A stretch of 14,476 nucleotides of DNA from an uncultured Eubacteriales bacterium (GCA_949031345.1 CARNVA010000003.1:1-14476); one strand, 5' to 3'; shown: positions 7,082-14,285, counted from the stretch's first letter. Notes: generated by a model not told the origin, from the letters alone. Numbers and translations are program-made.

Positions 7082-7909
7082 TTAAATATACAAAATATAT
7101 TTTTTTCTGTTTATTGCGAAGAACAAATATCCAACAGCAAGCATGCCTAAACCCCAACCATACATTATAAGGTAAGTTATTCCACTTGGCACAACTCCCC
7201 ACTGAACAATGTCTCTAAATGCAGTTACAAAAACTGTCATTGGGTTTAAATTGATTATTTTGACTGCAACTACACTGCCTATTGCTGTCGCAGTGTAAAA
7301 CAAAGGCGTCAAATATTGCCAAAGGGTAACTCCAACGGTGTAGATATGTTTAATATCTCTGAAAAATACATACAAGCTTGCTAAAATGAAACTTAGACCA
7401 AGCGAGAACAAAATCAAAGCTGGCAAAATTGTCACTGTCATGACAAGCGTCCAGTGAAACTCTTGTTTAACAATAAGCATGACAATAATCAAAGAGATAA
7501 AAGAAAACGCAAAGTTTACTAATGCTGTGAATGTATTTGAAAGAGGAAATATTGAATAAGAAATTTTTGTCTTTTTTATAAGGCCGGAATTGGTCACCAG
7601 ACAGGTAAGTGATTGAGTTGTAATTTGTCTCATAACATTAAAAATTATATTTCCGCACAAAAGATAAACTGGATAATTGCCTGTCCCTTTTCCAAATAAA
7701 TTTGCAAATATAAAAGAAAGCACAAGCATGTTTAAAAGTGGGTTTAAAATGGTCCACAAAACACCAAGTATAGACCCCCTATATTGCGCCTTAAAATTCT
7801 TTTTTACCATTGCCCCTAAAACATAGGAGTCTTTTTTCATATTATCAAGATAGACTTTTCTTCTTTCTTTATAAGGAAGTTTTGTCTTTAAATTTTTAGT
7901 TTTTTCCAT
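7082..7909 (-). CDS. ABC-2 type polysaccharide (teichoic acid or O-antigen type) export permease
   Basis: A 275-residue membrane protein of the TagG/Wzm/RfbA family with six predicted membrane segments, and an N-terminal amphipathic region followed by the family-typical KKNFKAQYRGSILGVLWTI (about 36-54). Later markers are the SLTCLVTNSGLIKK loop, the RDIKHIYTV segment before WQYLTPLFY, and LNPMTVFVTAFRD near the C-terminus. With the ATPase encoded 21 bases downstream it should form an exporter for a lipid-linked glycan or wall polymer. It is first in its operon, with a strong promoter at 7956-7984. The ribosome site is AAGGAAAGG just before the ATG. Confidence 0.93.
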   Translation of the reverse strand: MEKTKNLKTKLPYKERRKVYLDNMKKDSYVLGAMVKKNFKAQYRGSILGVLWTILNPLLNMLVLSFIFANLFGKGTGNYPVYLLCGNIIFNVMRQITTQSLTCLVTNSGLIKKTKISYSIFPLSNTFTALVNFAFSFISLIIVMLIVKQEFHWTLVMTVTILPALILFSLGLSFILASLYVFFRDIKHIYTVGVTLWQYLTPLFYTATAIGSVVAVKIINLNPMTVFVTAFRDIVQWGVVPSGITYLIMYGWGLGMLAVGYLFFAINRKKYILYI

Positions 7910-7955
7910 CCTTTCCTTGCCTGTTTAGTTTTTTCGATAAACTTTTTCCCTCTTA

Positions 7956-7984
7956 AATATACAAATTAAAATGGTTTTAGTCAA
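7956..7984 (-). promoter_or_regulatory. sigma-A promoter of the ABC exporter operon
   Basis: On the minus strand TTGACT (7979-7984, 5 of 6), a 17-base spacer and TATATT (7956-7961, 5 of 6), about 47 bases before the permease ATG. A 9-bp perfect inverted repeat lies directly upstream of the -35. Confidence 0.72.
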
Positions 7985-7986
7985 CC

Positions 7987-8008
7987 TTTTAATATATAAA
8001 TATTAAAA
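7987..8008. repeat. AT-rich inverted repeat beside the exporter promoter
   Basis: TTTTAATAT (7987-7995) and ATATTAAAA (8000-8008) are perfect 9-base arms around ATAA. AACC on the left and GGTT on the right continue the symmetry with a two-base bulge. It starts three bases upstream of the -35 box. It could be an operator or UP-like element; it could also be chance in AT-rich DNA. Confidence 0.35.
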
Positions 8009-8016
8009 TCGGTTTT

Positions 8017-8044
8017 TTAAATTTAAATTAAATTAAATTAAAAT
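8017..8044. repeat. short TTAAA/AATTA pentanucleotide tract
   Basis: About five imperfect tandem copies of a five-base AT-only unit (AATTA/TTAAA) between the exporter promoter and the 3' end of the GT4 gene. It looks like a simple-sequence tract with no visible coding role. No good terminator for the GT4 gene is seen here, so read-through into the exporter operon is possible. Confidence 0.5.
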
Positions 8045-8064
8045 TGACAATTGTATATTTAAAG

Positions 8065-9207
8065 CTAAATCAATCCATTCTCTTTATAAATATTTTTAAG
8101 CTGTTTTTTCACAGTTTCAAGTGAATAATTCTCTGACTTTTCTTTGTTGTAACTCCCCATTTTTTGACACAAATCTTTGTCATCCATAAGTTTTTCAATC
8201 GCTTCTATTTGAGAAGCCATATCAAGCGGCTCAGTTAAAAAACCGCCCTTTTCGTCAGCAATAAGGTCTTTATTTCCCCTAACATTTGATGAAACAACTG
8301 GAAGAGCGAAATGCATTGCTTCAATAATTCCCATTGTAAGCCCTTCATGAAAAGACTGATGATAAAAGATGTCAGAAACTTGCATAATCTTGTCAATATC
8401 TTTTCGATAGCCTAAAAATAATGTCAAATCTTGAATATTAAGCTCTTTTGCAAGTGATTTCATATTTTCAAGCTCGGCACCCGTGCCACAAAGAATATAT
8501 TTGAAATCTCTTCTTTTTTTAGATATTTGAGCAACGCATTCAAGCATAGTTTTATAATTTTTGCGAGGAATAAACTCGGACACTGATAAAAGTACTTTTT
8601 CATTTTCATCTATGCCAAGTTGTTTTCGAAAACTCTCTTTATCAAATTTCTCTTCAGAATATTTGGCTAAATCAAGACCTATGCCATTTATCTTATATTT
8701 TTCGTTTGCTTTCCATTTTGCACTTGCCTCAAAATCTTCATCATTCATAGTAATCAAAATGTCAGTATATCTTGCCATATATTTCTCAGCTGACTTAAAT
8801 ATCAAATTTTTGAGTATGCTGTTTCCTTTAAAAAAGAAAAAACCGTGAGCTGTGTAAATTACTGGAATATGATATTTTTTGCCTACAAATCGCCCCAAAA
8901 AACCACCAGTTGGTTGCTGACAATATATTAAATCATATTTATTTTGTTTATATAGTTTTTTAATTGCTTTATATGCCTTATAATTTGTCAAATTGATAGG
9001 CTTTCTTTTCATATCAATTTCAATCATATTAAAGTTGAATGTATTTTGAAGTTCTTCAAACCAAAAGCCAGTTTTTGAGCAGACGCAATCCACCTTTGCC
9101 CCATAAGCTGTTAAATCTTGAATGTGTGGAATTAAAAACTGCCAAATCATATTATCAGTTGTGCAAAGCAAAAGAATTTTGCTGTTATTCAATTTTAAGT
9201 CTTTCAT
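8065..9207 (-). CDS. family 4 glycosyltransferase (GT-B fold)
   Basis: A 380-residue retaining glycosyltransferase of the kind found in exopolysaccharide and capsule loci (EpsD-like). The N-terminal Rossmann domain begins ILLLCTTDNM at residue 11. TAHG (119-122) is the usual acceptor-side motif, and SEFIPRKN (210-217) holds the phosphate-contacting R215 and K216. HEGLTMGIIEAM (287-298) contains the E-x7-E pair (E288, E296) that binds the sugar nucleotide. No membrane segments are present, so it should act on the cytoplasmic face. The ribosome site AAGGA lies 5 bases before the ATG. It faces away from the sugar-transferase arm and shares the divergent control region 9208-9470. The sugar donor cannot be told from sequence. 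Confidence 0.92.
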   Translation of the reverse strand: MKDLKLNNSKILLLCTTDNMIWQFLIPHIQDLTAYGAKVDCVCSKTGFWFEELQNTFNFNMIEIDMKRKPINLTNYKAYKAIKKLYKQNKYDLIYCQQPTGGFLGRFVGKKYHIPVIYTAHGFFFFKGNSILKNLIFKSAEKYMARYTDILITMNDEDFEASAKWKANEKYKINGIGLDLAKYSEEKFDKESFRKQLGIDENEKVLLSVSEFIPRKNYKTMLECVAQISKKRRDFKYILCGTGAELENMKSLAKELNIQDLTLFLGYRKDIDKIMQVSDIFYHQSFHEGLTMGIIEAMHFALPVVSSNVRGNKDLIADEKGGFLTEPLDMASQIEAIEKLMDDKDLCQKMGSYNKEKSENYSLETVKKQLKNIYKENGLI

Positions 9208-9236
9208 AATCGTCCTTATTATATCCTTTTTATTTT

Positions 9237-9276
9237 AAGCAATTTCAATTGCTTTAATTAAACATTGCCTTAATTA
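9237..9276. promoter_or_regulatory. repeated AATTGCTT half-sites, likely operator
   Basis: AAGCAATT (9237-9244) and AATTGCTT (9247-9254) form a perfect 8-base inverted repeat with a TC spacer. ATTGCTTTAATTA (9248-9260) is then repeated as ATTGCCTTAATTA (9264-9276), 12 of 13 identical at a 16-base period. The block runs from the -10 of the GT4 promoter into its 5' untranslated region, where a bound regulator could block transcription. Confidence 0.45.
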
Positions 9277-9304
9277 TGATAACATAATCTTTTTAATAAA
9301 ACAA
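9276..9304 (-). promoter_or_regulatory. promoter of the GT4 gene
   Basis: On the minus strand TTGTTT (9299-9304), a 17-base spacer and TATCAT (9276-9281, 5 of 6), giving a leader of about 60 bases. A second perfect TATAAT lies nearer the gene (9218-9223), but without a good -35 at 16-18 bases. Confidence 0.5.
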
Positions 9305-9368
9305 CCCTTTACTTCTATATCAAGAATTTTTATCATATTTATACTTAAAGCTCACAAATATTGGCATA

Positions 9369-9406
9369 TTCGACAATTCGTCGTCATCTTTTGATAAAAT
9401 TCGACA
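9369..9406. promoter_or_regulatory. two Spo0A-box-like heptamers
   Basis: TTCGACA, the reverse complement of the 0A-box core TGTCGAA, occurs at 9369-9375 and 9400-9406, each within the longer identical string ATTCGACAATT. They lie between the divergent GT4 promoter and the -10 of the 9471 gene. The match to the known 0A box is exact over seven bases. Binding is inferred only. Confidence 0.35.
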
Positions 9407-9470
9407 ATTTCTTACTGTTTTTCCTAAACATTTGAAGCTTGATTTTAATATAATGACTATGTGAGGAATT

Positions 9471-9902
9471 ATGAAAAGCAAGAGATTTAAAGACACGATA
9501 ATTGAAGATTATGCAATAATCAGCAACACAAAAAACTATTGCGAATTTTGTCTTTGCCAGTTAAACCTCACAGAAAACGAAACCAAAGAAATCAAATCGC
9601 TTTATAATTTTGCTTTAGAGCTTAATAAAACATACAAAAAGATCATGTTTAGACTGGGGCTTATAGATTTGTCACTAGCTATCTTAGATAGAGATTTTTT
9701 ACTGGACTTTTGTGACAAAAAAGAGACTTATCTATGGAATAAAAGCAACTTTCTTTTAATCTTTAAAAAATATGAAATGAGATTGAAGATGATTGGAAAC
9801 GACCTCAGTTTAAAGCTTAAAAAGATGGAATTAAACAATTTTGAATGTAATTATTTAAACCTTGATAAGCTGTCAAAGCCTGAAAAATCTTTTCGCAGTT
9901 AA
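9471..9902 (+). CDS. hypothetical protein at the head of the sugar-transferase arm
   Basis: An unrecognised 143-residue protein, predicted mostly helical and basic, with four cysteines (C24, C27, C29 and one near residue 81). CEFCLC at 24-29 could be a metal site but lacks an obvious partner motif. There is no signal peptide or membrane helix. The start is supported by GAGGA 5 bases before the ATG and by a perfect TATAAT at 9449-9454. It is co-oriented with the sugar transferase 65 bases downstream, which has its own promoter. It might be a regulator or small accessory protein of the locus, but nothing in the sequence shows this. Confidence 0.65.
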   Translation: MKSKRFKDTIIEDYAIISNTKNYCEFCLCQLNLTENETKEIKSLYNFALELNKTYKKIMFRLGLIDLSLAILDRDFLLDFCDKKETYLWNKSNFLLIFKKYEMRLKMIGNDLSLKLKKMELNNFECNYLNLDKLSKPEKSFRS

Positions 9903-9905
9903 TTC

Positions 9906-9934
9906 TTGACTTATTATACAAAGTATGTTATCAT
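9906..9934 (+). promoter_or_regulatory. sigma-A promoter of the sugar-transferase gene
   Basis: TTGACT (9906-9911, 5 of 6), a 17-base spacer and TATCAT (9929-9934, 5 of 6), about 33 bases before the ATG. It begins right after the stop of the preceding small gene. Confidence 0.65.
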
Positions 9935-9967
9935 AAATCTACATTCACTAAGCAACTCGAGGCAACA

Positions 9968-10735
9968 ATGAAAGGCAGAAAAAAAACACTGTATGAGTGT
10001 ATTTTTAAAAGATTTTTTGATTTTTGCATATCTTTGTTGGTACTAATTTTGTTAGCACCATTATTTTTTGTATTATTCATCATTTCAAAATGCGCGCTTG
10101 GTGGAAAAGTTATATTCGGGCAATATAGACCTGGTAAAGATGGAAAATTATTTAAACTATACAAATTCAGAAGCATGACAAACAAAACTGACGAGAAGGG
10201 AAATCTTCTCCCAGATGAGCAGAGAATTACAAAATATGGCAAATTCTTAAGAAAATCAAGCCTTGACGAGCTTCCACAACTTTTCAACATTTTAAAGGGC
10301 GACATGAGCATAGTTGGCCCAAGACCTAGGCTTGTGAAGGATATGATTTTTTATGATAAAGAAGTCTTGCCTGCTTACAGCAAACGACCTGGTCTTACTG
10401 GTGCCTCTCAAGTAGCTGGCGGAAGAAGCGAGGCAAGCTGGGAAAGCATTTTTGAAGAAGAGCTTAAATATGCAGAAAAAGTCACCTTATGGAAAGATAT
10501 TAAAATAATCTTCAAAACTATCGGCGTTTTATTTAAAACAGACAGCTCTTCAGAAGGTGCAGGCTCAAGCAAACGCGAATATTTTTATTCTGATTATCTC
10601 TTACATAACAACAAAATAAGCAAAGAACAATATGCTTTAGGTCTTGTTATGGCAAATAGTATTATAGATGAAAAAAGCAAGGTTGAATATCAAGAAGTTT
10701 TGCATTCAACCGCATCATCTATTGAAGAAATATAA
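9968..10735 (+). CDS. undecaprenyl-phosphate sugar phosphotransferase (initiating sugar transferase)
   Basis: A small monotopic phosphoglycosyl transferase that would move a sugar-1-phosphate from a nucleotide sugar onto undecaprenyl phosphate, the first step of glycan assembly at the membrane. A single hydrophobic segment (about 16-40) carries the family proline (P31) that makes a re-entrant hairpin. KFRSM (66-70), the catalytic D100-E101 pair in LDELPQLFNILKGDMS, GPRP (117-120) and PGLTG (141-145) are all present. The protein is about 55 residues longer than the minimal roughly 200-residue form, with a hydrophilic tail (197-255) containing DYLLHNNKISKEQYALG. The ribosome site is CGAGG, 6 bases before the ATG. 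It leads the plus arm of the polysaccharide locus. Confidence 0.94.
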   Translation: MKGRKKTLYECIFKRFFDFCISLLVLILLAPLFFVLFIISKCALGGKVIFGQYRPGKDGKLFKLYKFRSMTNKTDEKGNLLPDEQRITKYGKFLRKSSLDELPQLFNILKGDMSIVGPRPRLVKDMIFYDKEVLPAYSKRPGLTGASQVAGGRSEASWESIFEEELKYAEKVTLWKDIKIIFKTIGVLFKTDSSSEGAGSSKREYFYSDYLLHNNKISKEQYALGLVMANSIIDEKSKVEYQEVLHSTASSIEEI

Positions 10736-10784
10736 AGTTATTTAAACTTAAACTTCTTCAAACTTATTAAATTTTTAATTACAC

Positions 10785-12047
10785 ATGGAAAAACTTAGGA
10801 AAATATTACAATTTTATATAAATAAGCGTTTCCTATATAACTTGATTTTACTTTCTATACTTTTCTTTTGTCATTGTTTTTGGGGTGGAATGATGTATGT
10901 AGCCTTCCCTATTCTCGCACTGATGGTGGGACTTGACAATCTTGAAAATGGAATAAGTTATATATTTTTTTCTCTTCCATTTTGTTTTTTAAATGTTTAT
11001 ATAAGTCCAATTTTATTTATTGTGTGCGTTATTGTTTACATAGTTAAGTTTTATATAATTTATTTCTTCATTGAAAAAAACAGCCCAAATTTCACTCTTA
11101 TAATCACCCTTCTGGCATTTCTTCTTTATTGCGTTTTACCAATTGGCCCGTTAAATCAAAATGCTCTGATAAAAATATGCGGCTGCCTTGCGATTTTCAT
11201 AGCGTTCAACATGATATCTGAAAAACAACGCGTTTTCAGAGGACATTTTAATATAAAACTTGTTTGCTTCAGTTTAATAATCGCCGGCATGTTTAGCTTA
11301 ACTTATTACTTTTCACCATATCTTCAAAACTACATGCAAATGCTTTCTCTAAATGACAATATTCCTCGCTTCATGGCTTTATTCGTTCATCCAAATGTAC
11401 TTGCAATGTTTTGTGAAATATTACTCGCTCTGCTCGCTTATTTCATAGTAAGCAAAAAATTTGACCGATTTGACATTATTTTTTTCACTTTAATTGCAAT
11501 AATTGGTTTTCTCACCTTTTCTAAGACCTATTTGTTGATTTTAGGCATTATTTTAATTATACTGCTTATTTGGAGCTTTAAAAACTATTTCAAGACCACA
11601 TCTATTATTTTTTCTTGTTTAGTAATTCTTGCAATTCTATTTAGTTTCACATTCCCGAGTATAATAGAAAGTTATATAAATCGTTTTATTGGCAATGCCA
11701 ATGAATGCGATAGTTTTGCTGATGTATTGAACATGCTTACAACTGACCGATATTCTCTTTGGGTGGAATATTTAACTTACATATTCAAAAATCCTTTAGT
11801 CTTGTTTTTCGGAAAAGGCTTTGGCGCTTCAGCCCTTTCAACAATCAGTGCCCATAATGGCTACATATCACTTGTCTATCAATTGGGTTTGGTCGGAATA
11901 ATACTGCTGGGACTAAACATTTTCTTAATATTTAAAAGAATAATACTTTCAAATAATAAAAAAATAAATTGGGCTATTTTAATTCCAATTATTACGATAA
12001 TGCTTATTTTTATGGTCGAAGACCTTATATTCTATATTTTTGATTAA
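10785..12047 (+). CDS. O-antigen polymerase/ligase-like (Wzy/WaaL family) membrane protein
   Basis: A 420-residue polytopic protein with about ten to twelve membrane segments. Family landmarks are PRFMALFVHPN (194-204), matching the R-x-x-G/A-x-x-x-x-P-N motif after the central periplasmic turn, TTDRYSLWVEYL (319-330) in the large extracellular loop, and GKGFGASA followed by AHNGYISLVYQLGLVG (356-371). These are typical of the O-antigen ligase/polymerase superfamily. In a Gram-positive-type cell it would polymerise lipid-linked repeats or attach the finished glycan to its acceptor. It begins 49 bases after the sugar transferase, with no Shine-Dalgarno that I can see. Whether it is polymerase or ligase cannot be settled by sequence. 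Confidence 0.85.
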   Translation: MEKLRKILQFYINKRFLYNLILLSILFFCHCFWGGMMYVAFPILALMVGLDNLENGISYIFFSLPFCFLNVYISPILFIVCVIVYIVKFYIIYFFIEKNSPNFTLIITLLAFLLYCVLPIGPLNQNALIKICGCLAIFIAFNMISEKQRVFRGHFNIKLVCFSLIIAGMFSLTYYFSPYLQNYMQMLSLNDNIPRFMALFVHPNVLAMFCEILLALLAYFIVSKKFDRFDIIFFTLIAIIGFLTFSKTYLLILGIILIILLIWSFKNYFKTTSIIFSCLVILAILFSFTFPSIIESYINRFIGNANECDSFADVLNMLTTDRYSLWVEYLTYIFKNPLVLFFGKGFGASALSTISAHNGYISLVYQLGLVGIILLGLNIFLIFKRIILSNNKKINWAILIPIITIMLIFMVEDLIFYIFD

Positions 12048-12071
12048 AAATTTCTGGGAGAAATGAGTTAG

Positions 12072-12725
12072 ATGACAGAGGCTATATCAAATCTTTTTAT
12101 TGATATTTTTGGAAGCAACACTCTGCTTGCTACTTTTTTGATTGCCTTAATACCTGTAATCGAGCTTAAAGGAGCTATCCCATTTGGAATGAGTAAAGGT
12201 TTTTGGGGCGAGTTTGCTCTTTCATCTTGGGAAGCCTTGGGCATAGCATTTCTAGGCAGTACGATAGTTATACCTATTCTCGCCTTAGCTATTAAGCCTA
12301 TCTACACCTGGCTTGATAAATATAAATTCTTCCATACTATCTTTTGCTTTTTCACAGATGACTTAAAAAATACAAGCCAAGTTATCCAAAACCGCCAACA
12401 TAAATCACAAATTCGTAGCACTATAATTAAAATAATATATGTTGTGCTGTTTGTAACTTTTCCTGTACCTCTTACAGGAGTTTGGAGCGGCACCTGCCTT
12501 GCAATATTGCTAGGACTAAATCTGTGGCAAACCTTCCTGTCTGTTACTCTTGGAAATTTCGCATGCGGACTTATCGTAACGTTTATATGTACGATATTCC
12601 CAACATCTACTTCAATAATTTTGTATATTTTTATAGGCCTCCTTGCCCTGATACTAACTATAAAACTTATAATATTTTTCGTTAAACGGAAAAAGAAAAC
12701 TATACCAACAGCCGAAAATCACTAA
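12072..12725 (+). CDS. small multidrug export family membrane protein (COG2426 type)
   Basis: A 217-residue integral membrane protein with about five hydrophobic segments and a basic C-terminal end. LIALIPVIELKGAIPFGMSKG (about 23-43) and FPVPLTGVWSGTCLAILLGL (about 129-148), two related re-entrant-like segments, with LGNFACG (160-166), are the marks of the putative small multi-drug export family (PF06695). The true substrate is unknown; the family name is historical. A GGGAG site lies 11 bases before the ATG, longer than ideal. It follows the Wzy-like gene by 24 bases and is the last gene of the plus arm. Its TAA is inside the terminator stem. Confidence 0.85.
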   Translation: MTEAISNLFIDIFGSNTLLATFLIALIPVIELKGAIPFGMSKGFWGEFALSSWEALGIAFLGSTIVIPILALAIKPIYTWLDKYKFFHTIFCFFTDDLKNTSQVIQNRQHKSQIRSTIIKIIYVVLFVTFPVPLTGVWSGTCLAILLGLNLWQTFLSVTLGNFACGLIVTFICTIFPTSTSIILYIFIGLLALILTIKLIIFFVKRKKKTIPTAENH

Positions 12726-12746
12726 GCCCTGCTCTAGTGATTTTTT
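12715..12746 (+). terminator. Rho-independent terminator of the sugar-transferase arm
   Basis: AAAATCACTA (12715-12724) pairs perfectly with TAGTGATTTT (12735-12744) around a 10-base loop, followed by more T. The 5' arm includes the stop region of the membrane-protein gene. Confidence 0.7.
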
Positions 12747-12771
12747 AAAAAAAGGAATGATAATCTCATCC
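12747..12771 (-). terminator. Rho-independent terminator of the CRISPR transcript
   Basis: On the minus strand GGATGA (12766-12771) pairs with TCATTCC (12754-12760, one bulged base) around a five-base loop, and a run of seven T follows (12747-12753). It lies just beyond the leader-distal end of the array, where the pre-crRNA should stop. Confidence 0.65.
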
Positions 12772-12782
12772 CTTAAAAACAA

Positions 12783-12818
12783 CCAAAACTATAAACAAAA
12801 GTAACATAACTCTCAAAC
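12783..12818 (-). repeat. degenerate leader-distal terminal repeat
   Basis: In crRNA orientation the first 17 bases match the consensus exactly (GTTTGAGAGTTATGTTA) and the remaining 19 have diverged. This half-preserved form marks the old end of the array. The preserved half includes the part expected to pair with the tracrRNA. Confidence 0.85.
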
Positions 12819-14204
12819 ACTCAAATCTGCTTCAAGTAATTTATCAATGTTTTAGTGGTATTTAGAATAACATAACTCTCAAACAGGGTATTTCTCACCT
12901 CAAGAGTCAACCTCGTTTTAGTGGTATTTAGAATAACATAACTCTCAAACAAAAATACTTGAATTTGTGCCCACATGTTGGTTTTAGTGGTATTTAGAAT
13001 AACATAACTCTCAAACAGAAAGTTTGAAAACTCTGCAGGAGAAAAAGTTTTAGTGGTATTTAGAATAACATAACTCTCAAACGCTGCATTTTCTTCAGCA
13101 TCATTCTCTAAAGTTTTAGTGGTATTTAGAATAACATAACTCTCAAACAATTCCCATGTAGTCCATTATTGTTCCTTCGTTTTAGTGGTATTTAGAATAA
13201 CATAACTCTCAAACTACAGAATAATTTGGGAGCACTGGAAAGAAGTTTTAGTGGTATTTAGAATAACATAACTCTCAAACGAACACTATCAAGGAATGTT
13301 TCATATCCACGTTTTAGTGGTATTTAGAATAACATAACTCTCAAACGCAAGACCCATTTCCAATATTCATATTTTGGTTTTAGTGGTATTTAGAATAACA
13401 TAACTCTCAAACTAGATGTATATAGTTGTTTTGTTTGTCTTTGTTTTAGTGGTATTTAGAATAACATAACTCTCAAACGGATTGTCATATATTCTATATG
13501 TCTTGGCTGTTTTAGTGGTATTTAGAATAACATAACTCTCAAACATGGCTGGTGGGTTCTCATTATTCTCTTCGGTTTTAGTGGTATTTAGAATAACATA
13601 ACTCTCAAACAAGACACCCAAGAGAAGAACAATATTCTTAGTTTTAGTGGTATTTAGAATAACATAACTCTCAAACTAAGCCATGCCCCGTCGACAAAAA
13701 CCTTGTGTTTTAGTGGTATTTAGAATAACATAACTCTCAAACATTCAGCAAAGAAGACAATTAGAGTATATTGTTTTAGTGGTATTTAGAATAACATAAC
13801 TCTCAAACCTTCTTGCTCTGTTCGTATAAGTCCGACCAGTTTTAGTGGTATTTAGAATAACATAACTCTCAAACTGAGGGCGGTTGCGTGTTTGTTGCGT
13901 TTGAGTTTTAGTGGTATTTAGAATAACATAACTCTCAAACTATTTTGCAGGCTTCACTAGAAAACTTAAAGTTTTAGTGGTATTTAGAATAACATAACTC
14001 TCAAACATGCTTGTATTTTTTCAAAGGGCTGACAAAGTTTTAGTGGTATTTAGAATAACATAACTCTCAAACAGATAGGTTTGCAATTCAAAAGCAAGCC
14101 TAGTTTTAGTGGTATTTAGAATAACATAACTCTCAAACGTGTGGCGAAGGCGAAAAATTCACTTGGACGTTTTAGTGGTATTTAGAATAACATAACTCTC
14201 AAAC
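12783..14204 (-). CRISPR. type II-A CRISPR array, 22 repeats and 21 spacers
   Basis: Twenty-one 36-bp repeats begin every 66 bases from 12849 to 14169 and appear identical. A degenerate terminal repeat is at 12783-12818. All 21 spacers are exactly 30 bp. In crRNA orientation the repeat starts GTTTGAGAGTTATGTTATTC and ends CTAAATACCACTAAAAC (the two strings share one C), the GTTT...AAAC shape of type II-A repeats. Direction is fixed by three facts: csn2 and the leader are at the right end, the degenerate repeat is at the left, and a minus-strand terminator follows. The newest spacer should be 14139-14168. No two spacers look alike. Targets cannot be named without a search. Confidence 0.98.
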
Positions 14205-14256
14205 CTCAAATGTTTGAAAGCTGTCATGCTTACGGCATTTTTCTAAATACACTTCA
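14205..14256 (-). promoter_or_regulatory. CRISPR leader with ATTTGAG anchoring motif
   Basis: The leader touches the first repeat with ATTTGAG (14205-14211 on the minus strand). This is the leader-anchoring sequence known from type II-A arrays to direct Cas1-Cas2 integration at the first repeat. A small hairpin (ATGC/GCAT around CGTAA, 14227-14239) and a stretch resembling the complement of the repeat (14241-14253) lie further upstream. Confidence 0.85.
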
Positions 14257-14285
14257 ATTATAGCACAAATTTAGATTTCACACAA
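14257..14285 (-). promoter_or_regulatory. pre-crRNA promoter overlapping the end of csn2
   Basis: On the minus strand TTGTGT (14280-14285), a 17-base spacer and a perfect TATAAT (14257-14262) preceded by TGC, an extended -10. Transcription should start near 14250, about 45 bases before the first repeat. The -35 lies within the last codons of csn2. Confidence 0.78.

Noticed and set aside
6489..7085. Plus-strand open frame of 198 codons opposite the ATPase
   Set aside because: It is antisense to a domain with fully conserved ABC motifs, lacks a ribosome site, and its serine- and phenylalanine-rich composition is that of a shadow frame.
8044..8075. Perfect TTGACA on the plus strand near 8044 as a promoter
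   Set aside because: There is no good -10 at 16-18 bases and no plus-strand gene downstream. It could give an antisense RNA to the GT4 3' end, but the evidence is too thin.
9931..10311. Minus-strand frame of 126 codons opposite the sugar transferase
   Set aside because: It is antisense to the conserved sugar-transferase motifs and its promoter, with no start signals.
12783..12818. Degenerate repeat as a possible tracrRNA anti-repeat
   Set aside because: It is in register with the array at exactly one 30-base spacer, preserves only the leader-proximal half, and has no promoter and terminator of its own. It is the decayed terminal repeat.
12821..13621. Minus-strand open frames with a repeating FESYVILNTTKT peptide (12821-13150 and 13412-13621)
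   Set aside because: They are translations of the CRISPR repeats. The 66-base period is divisible by three, so the frame stays open by chance; the region is an array, not a repeat protein.
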